Source of the DNA: Dysgonomonas sp.
GTDB taxonomy: Bacteria; Bacteroidota; Bacteroidia; Bacteroidales; Dysgonomonadaceae
DNA: 5,029 bases
Direction: 5' to 3'
NCBI GenBank assembly: GCA_003523545.1
Contig: DQAM01000139.1
Span: 1-5,029, forward strand
How positions within the stretch are numbered: the stretch's first letter is position 1; every line of letters starts with the position of its first letter. The position numbers were made by a program, and so were the translations under genes. Shown here piece by piece: positions 1 to 5,029 of this stretch. The notes under the pieces were generated by a model that saw only the letters and a list, made by a program, of their open reading frames with translations, was not told the DNA's origin and made no database searches.

Positions 1-56
1 AATAAAGCAACAATGAAAAACATAACTATGCTTATGAATATATATAAAAGAGTCAT
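1..56 (-). CDS. Possible N-terminus of a membrane or secreted protein, truncated by the window edge
   Basis: An ATG at 56-54 opens a frame of 18 complete codons without a stop, reading MTLLYIFISIVMFFIVAL. This is almost entirely hydrophobic and looks like a membrane anchor or uncleaved signal segment. It begins 9 nt after the aroA stop codon on the same strand, with no terminator between, so it could be the next gene of an aroA operon. The product cannot be named from this fragment. AT-rich non-coding DNA can easily give a short hydrophobic frame by chance, so the call rests mainly on position and on the uninterrupted frame. Confidence 0.35.
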   Translation of the reverse strand, partial: MTLLYIFISIVMFFIVAL

Positions 57-65
57 TATTAAAAA

Positions 66-1286
66 TTATTCTTCTACGGAGAACCCTGCTTTTTCGAGGT
101 CTTTCCAAAAATGGGGATAAGATTTTGTAACCACCATAGGTTCTTCGATATACAGATGTTCTAATTTTATGCTTGCAGGAGCAAAAGCCATTGCCATGCG
201 ATGATCTTCATAAGTCAATATCACAGGATCAGCGTCTGCATCGGTACGCTCTCCGTTCCATTCCAGGACGCTGTTATCGCTGTCTCTTATGATGTATCCA
301 AGTTTTTTCATTTCGGCTTTCAAGGCTTCAATTCTGTCTGTTTCCTTTATTTTAAGGGATTGAAGTCCTGTAAACAGAAACGGCACATTCAGCAGGCAGC
401 AGGTGACTACAAATGTCTGGGCCAAATCGGGTTCATTTACAAAGTTATGAAATATTTTCTTTGCTGTCACTCCGTTTTTTCTCAGAATTATACCGTCGTT
501 AGTGTATTCTGTTTTGACACCGAGGTCAAGGAATAATCCGGCTACATTAGAATCCCCCTGCACACTGTCTTCCCTGAGCCCTCTCAGTTCTATCAGTGAA
601 TCTTCCGAAAGAGCAGCTATAGAATACCAGTAAGACGCAGCCGACCAGTCAGATTCTACTTTAAAGCGGACGGGTTTGTACTCGTTCGGATATATTTTTA
701 TGGTATTACCTTCCCATTCGGATTTTACACCGTATTCTTCCATCATTTTAAGAGTCATCTTAATATAGGGAGCGGAAATAATTTCTCCCTCCAAATGGAT
801 TTTCAGCCCTTTTTTCATGTATGGGGCGATCATCAGCAGGGCGGATATAAACTGGGAACTGATTCCCCCTGAGAGAAAGATGTCGCCTCCCTCAAGGGCT
901 TTACCTCTGATTTTTAGGGGGGGGAAACCATTGTTTTTAATATATTCCACATCCCCACCCAATGTATTTAATGCTTCGACCAGTACATTGATGGGCCTTT
1001 CCTGCATACGCTTTGATCCTGTTATTGTCCTTTCTCCGGGTGTATGCGAGAAATAGGCTGTAAGGAAACGCATAGAAGTTCCTGCCGCGCCAATATCGAA
1101 ATCATCTGATGTCGAATGAAAGGCATCTATCATCACCTGTGTATCATCACTGTTCGATAGGTTCTCGACAGGGAAGGGGCTGTTGCTCAAAGTGTTTAAT
1201 ATTAATGCCCTGTTACTAATGCTTTTGGAAGCAGGCAAATCTATTACGGAATGAACTTTCCTGGGAGCTGTTATTTTATATCTCAT
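66..1286 (-). CDS. aroA: 3-phosphoshikimate 1-carboxyvinyltransferase (EPSP synthase)
   Basis: This cytoplasmic enzyme joins shikimate-3-phosphate and phosphoenolpyruvate to give EPSP, the sixth step of the shikimate pathway towards chorismate and aromatic amino acids. The 406-residue protein carries the family's active-site motifs in order: PASKSISNR (K21, S22, R26), SDD at 46-48, GAAGTSMR at 66-73, RMQERP with R97, SSQ at 143-145, SAPY (S171, Y174), SDWSAAS near 212-218, EPD with the probable general base D287, KETDR at 314-318, DHRMAM at 361-366, and K388 near the end. By alignment from memory these match E. coli K22, S23, R27, D49, G96, R100, R124, Q171, D313, E341, R386 and K411. The protein is about 20 residues shorter than E. 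coli AroA, mostly through a missing segment between the SDD and GAAGT motifs. The glycine that governs glyphosate access is kept (G69), but the following Pro101 position is Phe74. The ATG at 1286 has a promoter -7 box 25 nt upstream and no Shine-Dalgarno. The frame is intact. Confidence 0.97.
   Translation of the reverse strand: MRYKITAPRKVHSVIDLPASKSISNRALILNTLSNSPFPVENLSNSDDTQVMIDAFHSTSDDFDIGAAGTSMRFLTAYFSHTPGERTITGSKRMQERPINVLVEALNTLGGDVEYIKNNGFPPLKIRGKALEGGDIFLSGGISSQFISALLMIAPYMKKGLKIHLEGEIISAPYIKMTLKMMEEYGVKSEWEGNTIKIYPNEYKPVRFKVESDWSAASYWYSIAALSEDSLIELRGLREDSVQGDSNVAGLFLDLGVKTEYTNDGIILRKNGVTAKKIFHNFVNEPDLAQTFVVTCCLLNVPFLFTGLQSLKIKETDRIEALKAEMKKLGYIIRDSDNSVLEWNGERTDADADPVILTYEDHRMAMAFAPASIKLEHLYIEEPMVVTKSYPHFWKDLEKAGFSVEE
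917..924. repeat. G8/C8 homopolymer inside aroA
   Basis: Eight consecutive G on the plus strand, read as eight C in the aroA coding strand, encode part of the residues GFPPLK near position 120. It is the longest G/C homopolymer in the window. The frame on both sides is correct, so the length given here is the in-frame one. A gain or loss of one base would truncate AroA in its first third. Confidence 0.9.
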
Positions 1287-1310
1287 GAAATGTAATACCT
1301 AATTTTTCAG

Positions 1311-1318
1311 CAAAGATA
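1311..1318 (-). promoter_or_regulatory. aroA promoter -7 box
   Basis: On the minus strand this reads TATCTTTG, a full match to the Bacteroidota -7 consensus TAnnTTTG. Transcription would start about 4-7 nt downstream, giving a leader of roughly 18-22 nt before the ATG at 1286. I see no TTTG-like -33 element at 19-21 bp upstream. That is common in this phylum, or may mean an activator is needed. Confidence 0.6.
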
Positions 1319-1340
1319 GTAAAAAGACATATTTACTATC
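1315..1340. promoter_or_regulatory. Inverted repeat overlapping the aroA promoter, candidate operator
   Basis: GATAGTAAA (1315-1323) and TTTACTATC (1332-1340) are perfect 9-bp inverted arms separated by 8 bp. Arm centres are 17 bp apart, less than two helical turns. The left arm overlaps the aroA -7 box by four bases, so a bound dimeric regulator would block RNA polymerase. No regulator gene is in the window. The alternative is a weak AT-rich hairpin ending MFS read-through transcripts, but only three T follow it in that direction. A second, smaller perfect inverted repeat, AACATT-T-AATGTT, lies just upstream at 1346-1358. Confidence 0.4.
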
Positions 1341-1436
1341 CGGCTAACATTTAATGTTTAAATTTATTTAAGTTTACCCTAAGTAAAGGCTCAAAACCCC
1401 TTAATTAATGTGGTTATATTATCCAAGCTCGGGAGG

Positions 1437-2612
1437 TTATCTTACTCTTTTCTTATTGAAAACCCTGCGTGAAACAGAAAAATAGAGTATTATACTTAAA
1501 AAGCAGAGAAATGAGGAAACCAGAAATAAATCTTCAAATGAATAACTCCCCGAAACATATCCTCCTACAAGCATGCCCAGTGCTAATCCCAGGTCGAATC
1601 CGACGAGGTAGGTTGAGTTAGCCGTTCCCCGCTGGTTATTTTCCCCCATATTGATATAAAGAGTTTGAAGTGCGGGAAACATCATTCCGAATCCTACTCC
1701 TATAAATAGTCCCGACACACAAAAAGCCACGATATTATGGATAGTGGCAAATGCCAGAAATGCCAGCCCTGCTATAAACATAGCAGATAGATTTACTATG
1801 TGTATATGCCCTTTGTCTACCAGCCTGCCGGCAAATATCCGGGACAGGATGATGCCCCCGGCCCAGAAGAGGAAAAATATCCCGGGATTACTTATCGATA
1901 TTTCTTTACCGTATTGGGCGACGAAAGGACCTATCGTTCCCCACGCAAAGCAGGGTAATAATTGATTGAGGAAGATAGGCCATGCCGGAATAAGGAAAAA
2001 GCGGTCGAATGATATTTTTTCTGCTTCCACAGATGGTCTTTCGGGAGCCTTGATAAGGGATGTGGCTATAATCCCAAGTATTCCCATTCCTATAGCGCAC
2101 CACAACAATGTCTGGAAGCTGTACGTATGGTAAATGTGAATAGCTATAAAAGGTGCTATGGCCATAGCTACATTTGTAAAAGTGCCGTAAAAACCGATGG
2201 CTTCGGCCCTTCGTTCGGTAGGGGAAACGTCGATGGCCAGCGTACTGGAAGATACCGTTCCCAATCCCCACGTAATGCCGTGCAGGAATCTGACAATTAC
2301 GAATATAAGGATAGTGCTGGCCCAGAAGTATCCGAAAAATATCATTACATAGCAAACGAAGCTGAGAAACATGACTTTCTTCCTCGAATGGGTATCTACA
2401 ATGTAACCGGAAAAAGGACGAATCAGCAGGATGGCTATCGCATAAGATGCCAATACAATCCCGGTTTTGGTCTGAGGTACACCTAGCTGTTCCGTAATAT
2501 AAAGCGGTATGGACGGCATGAGCAAATTAAAAGAGCATGCCATCAGAAAGTTAGCTATGGATACATTCAAAAATGCAGGTGTCCATAATCTCGGTTTTGA
2601 ACTGGTTTCCAT
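1437..2612 (-). CDS. Major facilitator superfamily (MFS) transporter
   Basis: This is an inner-membrane secondary transporter of about 391 residues, the usual MFS size, with hydrophobicity consistent with 12 membrane spans. Numbering from the ATG at 2612, loop 2-3 holds the MFS motif A as GYIVDTHSRKK (G69, D73, R77, K78). TM4 holds the motif B-like RFLHGITWG (R108, G112), followed by the loop LAIDVSPTERRAEAIG. A second motif A-like GRLVDKG (G262, D266) follows TM8, and the C-terminal tail is basic. The TM5 antiporter motif C is not clearly present, since the segment near AMAIAPF lacks the GG pair, so drug efflux should not be assumed. The substrate is unknown. The frame can be extended to a TTG at 2648, but that TTG forms the last three bases of the promoter -7 box, so the ATG at 2612 is preferred. 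It gives a leader of about 28-30 nt. The gene is divergent from the methyltransferase gene. Confidence 0.9.
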   Translation of the reverse strand: METSSKPRLWTPAFLNVSIANFLMACSFNLLMPSIPLYITEQLGVPQTKTGIVLASYAIAILLIRPFSGYIVDTHSRKKVMFLSFVCYVMIFFGYFWASTILIFVIVRFLHGITWGLGTVSSSTLAIDVSPTERRAEAIGFYGTFTNVAMAIAPFIAIHIYHTYSFQTLLWCAIGMGILGIIATSLIKAPERPSVEAEKISFDRFFLIPAWPIFLNQLLPCFAWGTIGPFVAQYGKEISISNPGIFFLFWAGGIILSRIFAGRLVDKGHIHIVNLSAMFIAGLAFLAFATIHNIVAFCVSGLFIGVGFGMMFPALQTLYINMGENNQRGTANSTYLVGFDLGLALGMLVGGYVSGSYSFEDLFLVSSFLCFLSIILYFSVSRRVFNKKRVR

Positions 2613-2645
2613 AATAAAAATCTTTTTACCTGATAAATTAACGTG

Positions 2646-2653
2646 CAAAGTTA
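2646..2653 (-). promoter_or_regulatory. MFS gene promoter -7 box
   Basis: Read on the minus strand this is TAACTTTG, a full TAnnTTTG match. It lies 33 nt upstream of the ATG at 2612 and predicts a transcript start near 2640-2642. No good -33 TTTG is visible at the expected 19-21 bp distance, where CCCT or TCCC occurs instead. The candidate operator at 2680-2698 begins 26 bp upstream of this box, about where a -33 element or an activator would sit. Confidence 0.6.
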
Positions 2654-2679
2654 TTAATAGTTTAAATTAAATAGGGATT

Positions 2680-2698
2680 CTGGAAGAATATCTTCCAG
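2680..2698. promoter_or_regulatory. 19-bp palindrome between divergent promoters, candidate operator
   Basis: CTGGAAGA and TCTTCCAG are perfect 8-bp inverted arms around the 3-bp centre ATA. The site lies 26 bp from the MFS -7 box on one side and 30 bp from the methyltransferase -7 box on the other, nearly midway. No gene ends here, so an intrinsic terminator makes no sense. A binding site for a dimeric regulator acting on one or both promoters is the simplest reading. The arms contain several G/C bases in an otherwise AT-rich spacer. The regulator is not encoded in the window. Confidence 0.5.
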
Positions 2699-2704
2699 GT
2701 ATTT

Positions 2705-2736
2705 TATGACCTTTCAGTGGGAAAGTAGTATTTTTG
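2705..2736 (+). promoter_or_regulatory. Methyltransferase gene promoter
   Basis: TATTTTTG at 2729-2736 fully matches the Bacteroidota -7 consensus TAnnTTTG. TATG at 2705-2708 is one mismatch from the -33 TTTG, with a 20-bp spacer. The predicted start near 2740-2743 leaves a short leader of about 13-16 nt before the ATG at 2756. Confidence 0.6.
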
Positions 2737-2755
2737 TACGGTAAACATTTTTGAT

Positions 2756-3460
2756 ATGAATGGCTCTCTGTACCTTATTCCCGTAACGTTAGGCGATACT
2801 CCCCATAATAAAGTGATACCCGAAGAAAACCGGGAAATCGTCGGAACTATAAAATATTTTATTGTAGAAAATATACGTACTGCAAGACGTTTCCTGAAAA
2901 AAGCCGAGCCTGCAATTAATATTGATGACCTGACTTTTTTTGAATTGAATAAGCATACTGATAAAACGCAGATCGATACTTATCTTAAACCTATCTGCGA
3001 CGGGCAAAATATAGGTCTGATGTCTGAAGCCGGAGTACCTGCTATTGCAGATCCGGGGGCGGATGTTGTCGCTATTGCCCAGCGGAACGGCTATAAAGTA
3101 ATCCCGTTGGTAGGACCTTCATCTATACTGTTGTCTTTGATGGCTTCAGGCTTCAACGGGCAGAGCTTTGCTTTTAATGGTTATCTTCCCATCGATGCAA
3201 ACGAAAGAATACGGAAAATAAAGCAAATGGAGAACCGGATATTCCATGAAGACCAGACGCAGATATTCATCGAGACCCCTTACCGCAACGAAAAGCTGGT
3301 GAACGATATTATAAAGAATTGTTCCCCTTCGACAAAATTATGTATTGCTATGAATATCACCTGTGAAGACGAATATATAAAAACAATGCCTGTAAAGAAC
3401 TGGCAGAAACACTTGCCGGATATGCATAAAAAGACATGCATTTTCCTGATTTATAAATAA
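2756..3460 (+). CDS. SAM-dependent methyltransferase, RsmI-like tetrapyrrole-methylase fold
   Basis: This is a 234-residue cytoplasmic protein of the TP_methylase family, closest in pattern to RsmI, which 2'-O-methylates 16S rRNA C1402. Family landmarks are the N-terminal LYLIPVTLGD (5-14), ENIRTARRFL (38-47, where RsmI has EDTR), the SAM-site segment LMSEAGVPAIADPG (88-101, RsmI: SDAGTP..DPG), VIPLVGPSSILLSLMASGF (115-133, RsmI: PLPGPS), NGYLP (141-145) and FIETPYRN (171-178, RsmI: YESPHR). It is about 50 residues shorter than E. coli RsmI, lacks that protein's C-terminal domain, and has no clear ELTK motif. It therefore looks like the short paralogue that I recall many Bacteroidota carrying beside a genuine RsmI. 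The substrate is unknown, rRNA being the best guess. The gene is monocistronic by layout, with its own promoter upstream and the lolD promoter 72 nt after its stop. The ATG at 2756 is well placed, since LYLIP normally begins within the first few residues. Confidence 0.85.
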   Translation: MNGSLYLIPVTLGDTPHNKVIPEENREIVGTIKYFIVENIRTARRFLKKAEPAINIDDLTFFELNKHTDKTQIDTYLKPICDGQNIGLMSEAGVPAIADPGADVVAIAQRNGYKVIPLVGPSSILLSLMASGFNGQSFAFNGYLPIDANERIRKIKQMENRIFHEDQTQIFIETPYRNEKLVNDIIKNCSPSTKLCIAMNITCEDEYIKTMPVKNWQKHLPDMHKKTCIFLIYK

Positions 3461-3483
3461 TACCGGGATTATATTTTCCCTTT

Positions 3484-3512
3484 AATTCTGTAAAACTTCC
3501 CGAAAATTCTGT
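3484..3512 (+). repeat. Paired 8-bp direct repeat upstream of lolD
   Basis: AATTCTGT occurs at 3484-3491 and again at 3505-3512, exactly 21 bp apart, which is two helical turns. The second copy overlaps the lolD -33 position. This spacing would suit a protein binding one face of the DNA, but short repeats arise by chance in AT-rich spacers. Confidence 0.25.
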
Positions 3513-3539
3513 TTTTCAAAGCTATTTGTTCTATTTTTG
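3508..3539 (+). promoter_or_regulatory. lolD promoter
   Basis: TATTTTTG at 3532-3539 is a full TAnnTTTG match and identical to the methyltransferase -7 box. TCTG at 3508-3511 is one mismatch from the -33 TTTG, with a 20-bp spacer. The predicted transcript start, about 3543-3547, falls on the first ATG of the open frame (3545). This favours the ATG at 3572 as the translation start. Confidence 0.6.
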
Positions 3540-3571
3540 TAGTTATGAACGGTTCGGAAGTACATAATCCC

Positions 3572-4222
3572 ATGATAGAAGTACAGGGAATAACGAAAAG
3601 TTTCGGTCAGTTGAAAGTCCTCAAGGGAATCGACCTGACTGTAAATAAAGGCGAGATTGTTTCTATAGTGGGAGCAAGCGGTGCCGGAAAAACTACCCTG
3701 TTGCAGATAATGGGTACACTCGATAAGGCCGATTCGGGAAACATATCTATTAACGGACAAAAAATCACAGGTTTAAGTGATAACAAGCTCTCTGATTTCA
3801 GGAATAGGAATATCGGATTTATCTTCCAGTTCCATCAGTTATTGCCCGAATTTACAGCCCTTGAGAATGTCATGATACCGGCATTGATAGCAAAATCAAA
3901 AGAATCGGAAGCGAGAAAAAAAGCAAAAGAGCTTCTCGATCTGTTAGGATTATCATCCCGTATAGAGCATAAACCCAACGAACTTTCGGGAGGAGAAAAA
4001 CAAAGGGTTGCGGTAGCCCGGGCATTAGCCAACAATCCGGCTGTGATTTTAGCCGATGAACCCTCGGGAAGCCTCGATACCGAAAATAAGATAGAACTCC
4101 ATAATCTTTTCTTTGAATTAAGAGATAGATTGTCACAGACATTTGTAATTGTAACTCACGACGAAGACCTTGCTCAGATCACCGACCGGATTATCCACAT
4201 TAAAGACGGTTTAATTATATAG
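3572..4222 (+). CDS. lolD: Lipoprotein-releasing ABC transporter ATP-binding subunit LolD
   Basis: This is the cytoplasmic ATPase of the LolCDE complex, which extracts outer-membrane lipoproteins from the inner membrane and passes them to LolA. It is 216 residues long from the chosen start. Numbered from there, Walker A is GASGAGKT (34-41), the Q-loop is Q86, the ABC signature is LSGGEKQR (138-145), Walker B ends at D162 and E163, the D-loop is SGSLD (165-169), and the switch histidine is H196. Identity as LolD rather than another ABC ATPase of the MacB/FtsE group rests on the stretch [19 protein letters not shown] (82-100), which is nearly the E. coli LolD sequence in the region that contacts LolC/E. 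No permease gene follows, so LolC/E must lie elsewhere. The frame extends upstream to an ATG at 3545, but that would make the mRNA essentially leaderless and add nine residues not seen in the family. [12 protein letters not shown] is a typical LolD beginning. The downstream gene starts 5 nt after the stop. Confidence 0.88.
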   Translation: MIEVQGITKSFGQLKVLKGIDLTVNKGEIVSIVGASGAGKTTLLQIMGTLDKADSGNISINGQKITGLSDNKLSDFRNRNIGFIFQFHQLLPEFTALENVMIPALIAKSKESEARKKAKELLDLLGLSSRIEHKPNELSGGEKQRVAVARALANNPAVILADEPSGSLDTENKIELHNLFFELRDRLSQTFVIVTHDEDLAQITDRIIHIKDGLII

Positions 4223-4227
4223 TTATA

Positions 4228-5029
4228 ATGGCTCAGGATCAATATTTAATAAAGGTAGGATTTTTGGTTTCGTATGATTACGAATTTATGAAAAATTCCC
4301 TGCCAATTGTATATCCTCATGCAGACCAGATATCTTTTGCCATAGACAAAGACCGGAAAACATGGAACGGTGAAAGTTTCGAAATCCCCGATACTTTTTT
4401 CGATTGGGTAAAAGAATTCGATACAGAAAATAAAATAAATATTTACGAAGATAATTTCTACGTCCCTTCATTGACAGCTATGGAATGTGATACCAGAGAG
4501 AGAAATCTTTTGGCTGAATACATGGGGAGTGACGGTTGGCACCTGCAAATAGATTCCGATGAATATTTTCTGGATTTTCCGGGATTTGTGAATTATTTGA
4601 AAACTTTAAAACCGGGGGAGTCTACTCAGGTATATGCCCGATGGATAACTATGTATAAGAAAAACGGGAATGATATTTTCCTCATTAATACCAATGAAGT
4701 ATTCCCTGTGGCTTCCATATCTCCGAAATATAAATTGGCTCGTTTATCGGACACGGTTAATAACATCTATACGGATTTTAAAGTATTGCACCAAAGTTGG
4801 GCAAGAGAAGAGGAAGAAATACAATTGAAATTAAGAAACTGGGGGCATAATACGGATTTTGATGCAGAGTCTTATTTCAGATTCTGGAAAACAATAAATA
4901 AGCAGACCTACCGGTATGCGAAAAGTTTTCATCCGCTCGATCCGTGGTTATGGCCTTCGCTCGAATATTTCGAAGCAGAAAAAATCGAACAACTGATTGG
5001 TAAAGTGAAAGAATTCTTAAAAAGAAAAG
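4228..5029 (+). CDS. Putative GT2-like (GT-A fold) glycosyltransferase, C-terminus missing
   Basis: An ATG 5 nt after the lolD stop opens a frame of 267 codons that runs off the right edge. The protein begins with a β-strand-like KVGFLVSYDYEF (9-20), with no signal peptide or membrane span visible. It then has IDSDEYFLDF (108-117), which fits the DxD-type nucleotide-sugar and metal site (D109, D111, E112) of GT-A enzymes whose motif reads DADEF. Further on, LHQSWAREEEEIQLKLRNWGHNTDFD (187-212) resembles the conserved His/Arg-Ser-x-E-E-I-x-x-K-x-x-x-x-x-H segment of the same GT2-like family. The likely role is transfer of a sugar to a surface polysaccharide or lipid-linked glycan at the cytoplasmic membrane. 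Donor and acceptor are unknown. Tight spacing suggests co-transcription with lolD. The fold assignment is moderately sure, since the usual N-terminal acceptor and donor motifs of classic GT2 are degenerate. Confidence 0.7.
   Translation, partial: MAQDQYLIKVGFLVSYDYEFMKNSLPIVYPHADQISFAIDKDRKTWNGESFEIPDTFFDWVKEFDTENKINIYEDNFYVPSLTAMECDTRERNLLAEYMGSDGWHLQIDSDEYFLDFPGFVNYLKTLKPGESTQVYARWITMYKKNGNDIFLINTNEVFPVASISPKYKLARLSDTVNNIYTDFKVLHQSWAREEEEIQLKLRNWGHNTDFDAESYFRFWKTINKQTYRYAKSFHPLDPWLWPSLEYFEAEKIEQLIGKVKEFLKRK

Noticed and set aside
201..536. Plus-strand open frame of 111 codons opposite aroA
   Set aside because: It lies wholly antisense to a fully motif-supported aroA, and its translation shows no recognisable domain.
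1373..1387. TTTAC/GTAAA inverted repeat
   Set aside because: The arms are only 5 bp, A/T-rich, and not aligned with any promoter element.
1394..1415. Possible terminator of the MFS gene (AACC...GGTT around TTAATTAA, followed by TTTT on the minus strand)
   Set aside because: The arms are four pairs with a mismatch above, and the loop is itself a palindrome. It is not distinguishable from chance in this AT-rich spacer.
1906..2486. Long open frames on both strands inside the MFS gene (149 codons minus, 119 codons plus)
   Set aside because: Both overlap the transmembrane-rich MFS coding sequence in other frames and have no family pattern. They are composition shadows.
3457..3475. Possible terminator after the methyltransferase gene (ATAAT...ATTAT then ATTTT)
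   Set aside because: The stem is only 5 bp, all A/T, overlaps the stop codon and has a short T run. It is too weak to call.
3482..3760. Minus-strand open frame of 92 codons over the lolD promoter and start
   Set aside because: It would lie antisense to the lolD promoter and Walker A region, and no domain is visible.
3572..4222. Reading the ABC ATPase as MacB or FtsE
   Set aside because: The [16 protein letters not shown] stretch is LolD-specific in pattern, and no adjacent MacB-type permease, FtsX or HlyD-like gene is present.
1..5029. Search for a novel defence, mobile or secondary-metabolite system
   Set aside because: All full-length genes belong to known core families. No repeats, integrases, transposases, toxin-antitoxin pairs or CRISPR-like arrays were seen on either strand.

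Overview
The window reads as ordinary chromosomal core sequence from a Bacteroidota bacterium, most likely order Bacteroidales. The base composition is moderately AT-rich. Recognisable Shine-Dalgarno sequences are absent, and every independently transcribed gene is preceded by TAnnTTTG, the Bacteroidota -7 promoter element. The protein families also fit: a short EPSP synthase, a LolD of the usual Bacteroidota length and a second, short RsmI-like methylase. The genus cannot be fixed from the sequence alone.

Layout. Minus strand, left to right: the first 18 codons of a possible membrane or secreted protein running off the left edge (1-56), then aroA (66-1286), then an MFS transporter (1437-2612). 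Transcription runs right to left, so the MFS gene lies upstream of aroA, but aroA has its own promoter in the 150-bp gap. Plus strand: a short tetrapyrrole-methylase-fold methyltransferase (2756-3460), then lolD (3572-4222), then a GT2-like glycosyltransferase that starts 5 nt after lolD and is cut by the right edge (4228-5029). The MFS and methyltransferase genes diverge from a 143-bp intergenic region that holds two opposed promoters with a perfect 8-bp-arm palindrome between them.

Functions. AroA makes EPSP in the shikimate pathway. LolD is the ATPase of the lipoprotein-releasing LolCDE complex at the inner membrane. The glycosyltransferase probably works on a cell-surface glycan, and its near-contiguity with lolD suggests co-transcription. 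The genes do not form one pathway, and I see no mobile element, CRISPR array, RNA gene, toxin-antitoxin or defence module. There are no stretches over 300 bp without a gene.

The most useful observations concern regulation and start sites. There are two clean inverted repeats at promoters (1315-1340 and 2680-2698). Two genes (MFS and lolD) have their longest open frame beginning inside or at the promoter, so their true starts are downstream ATGs. I did not find a convincing undescribed multi-gene system here.
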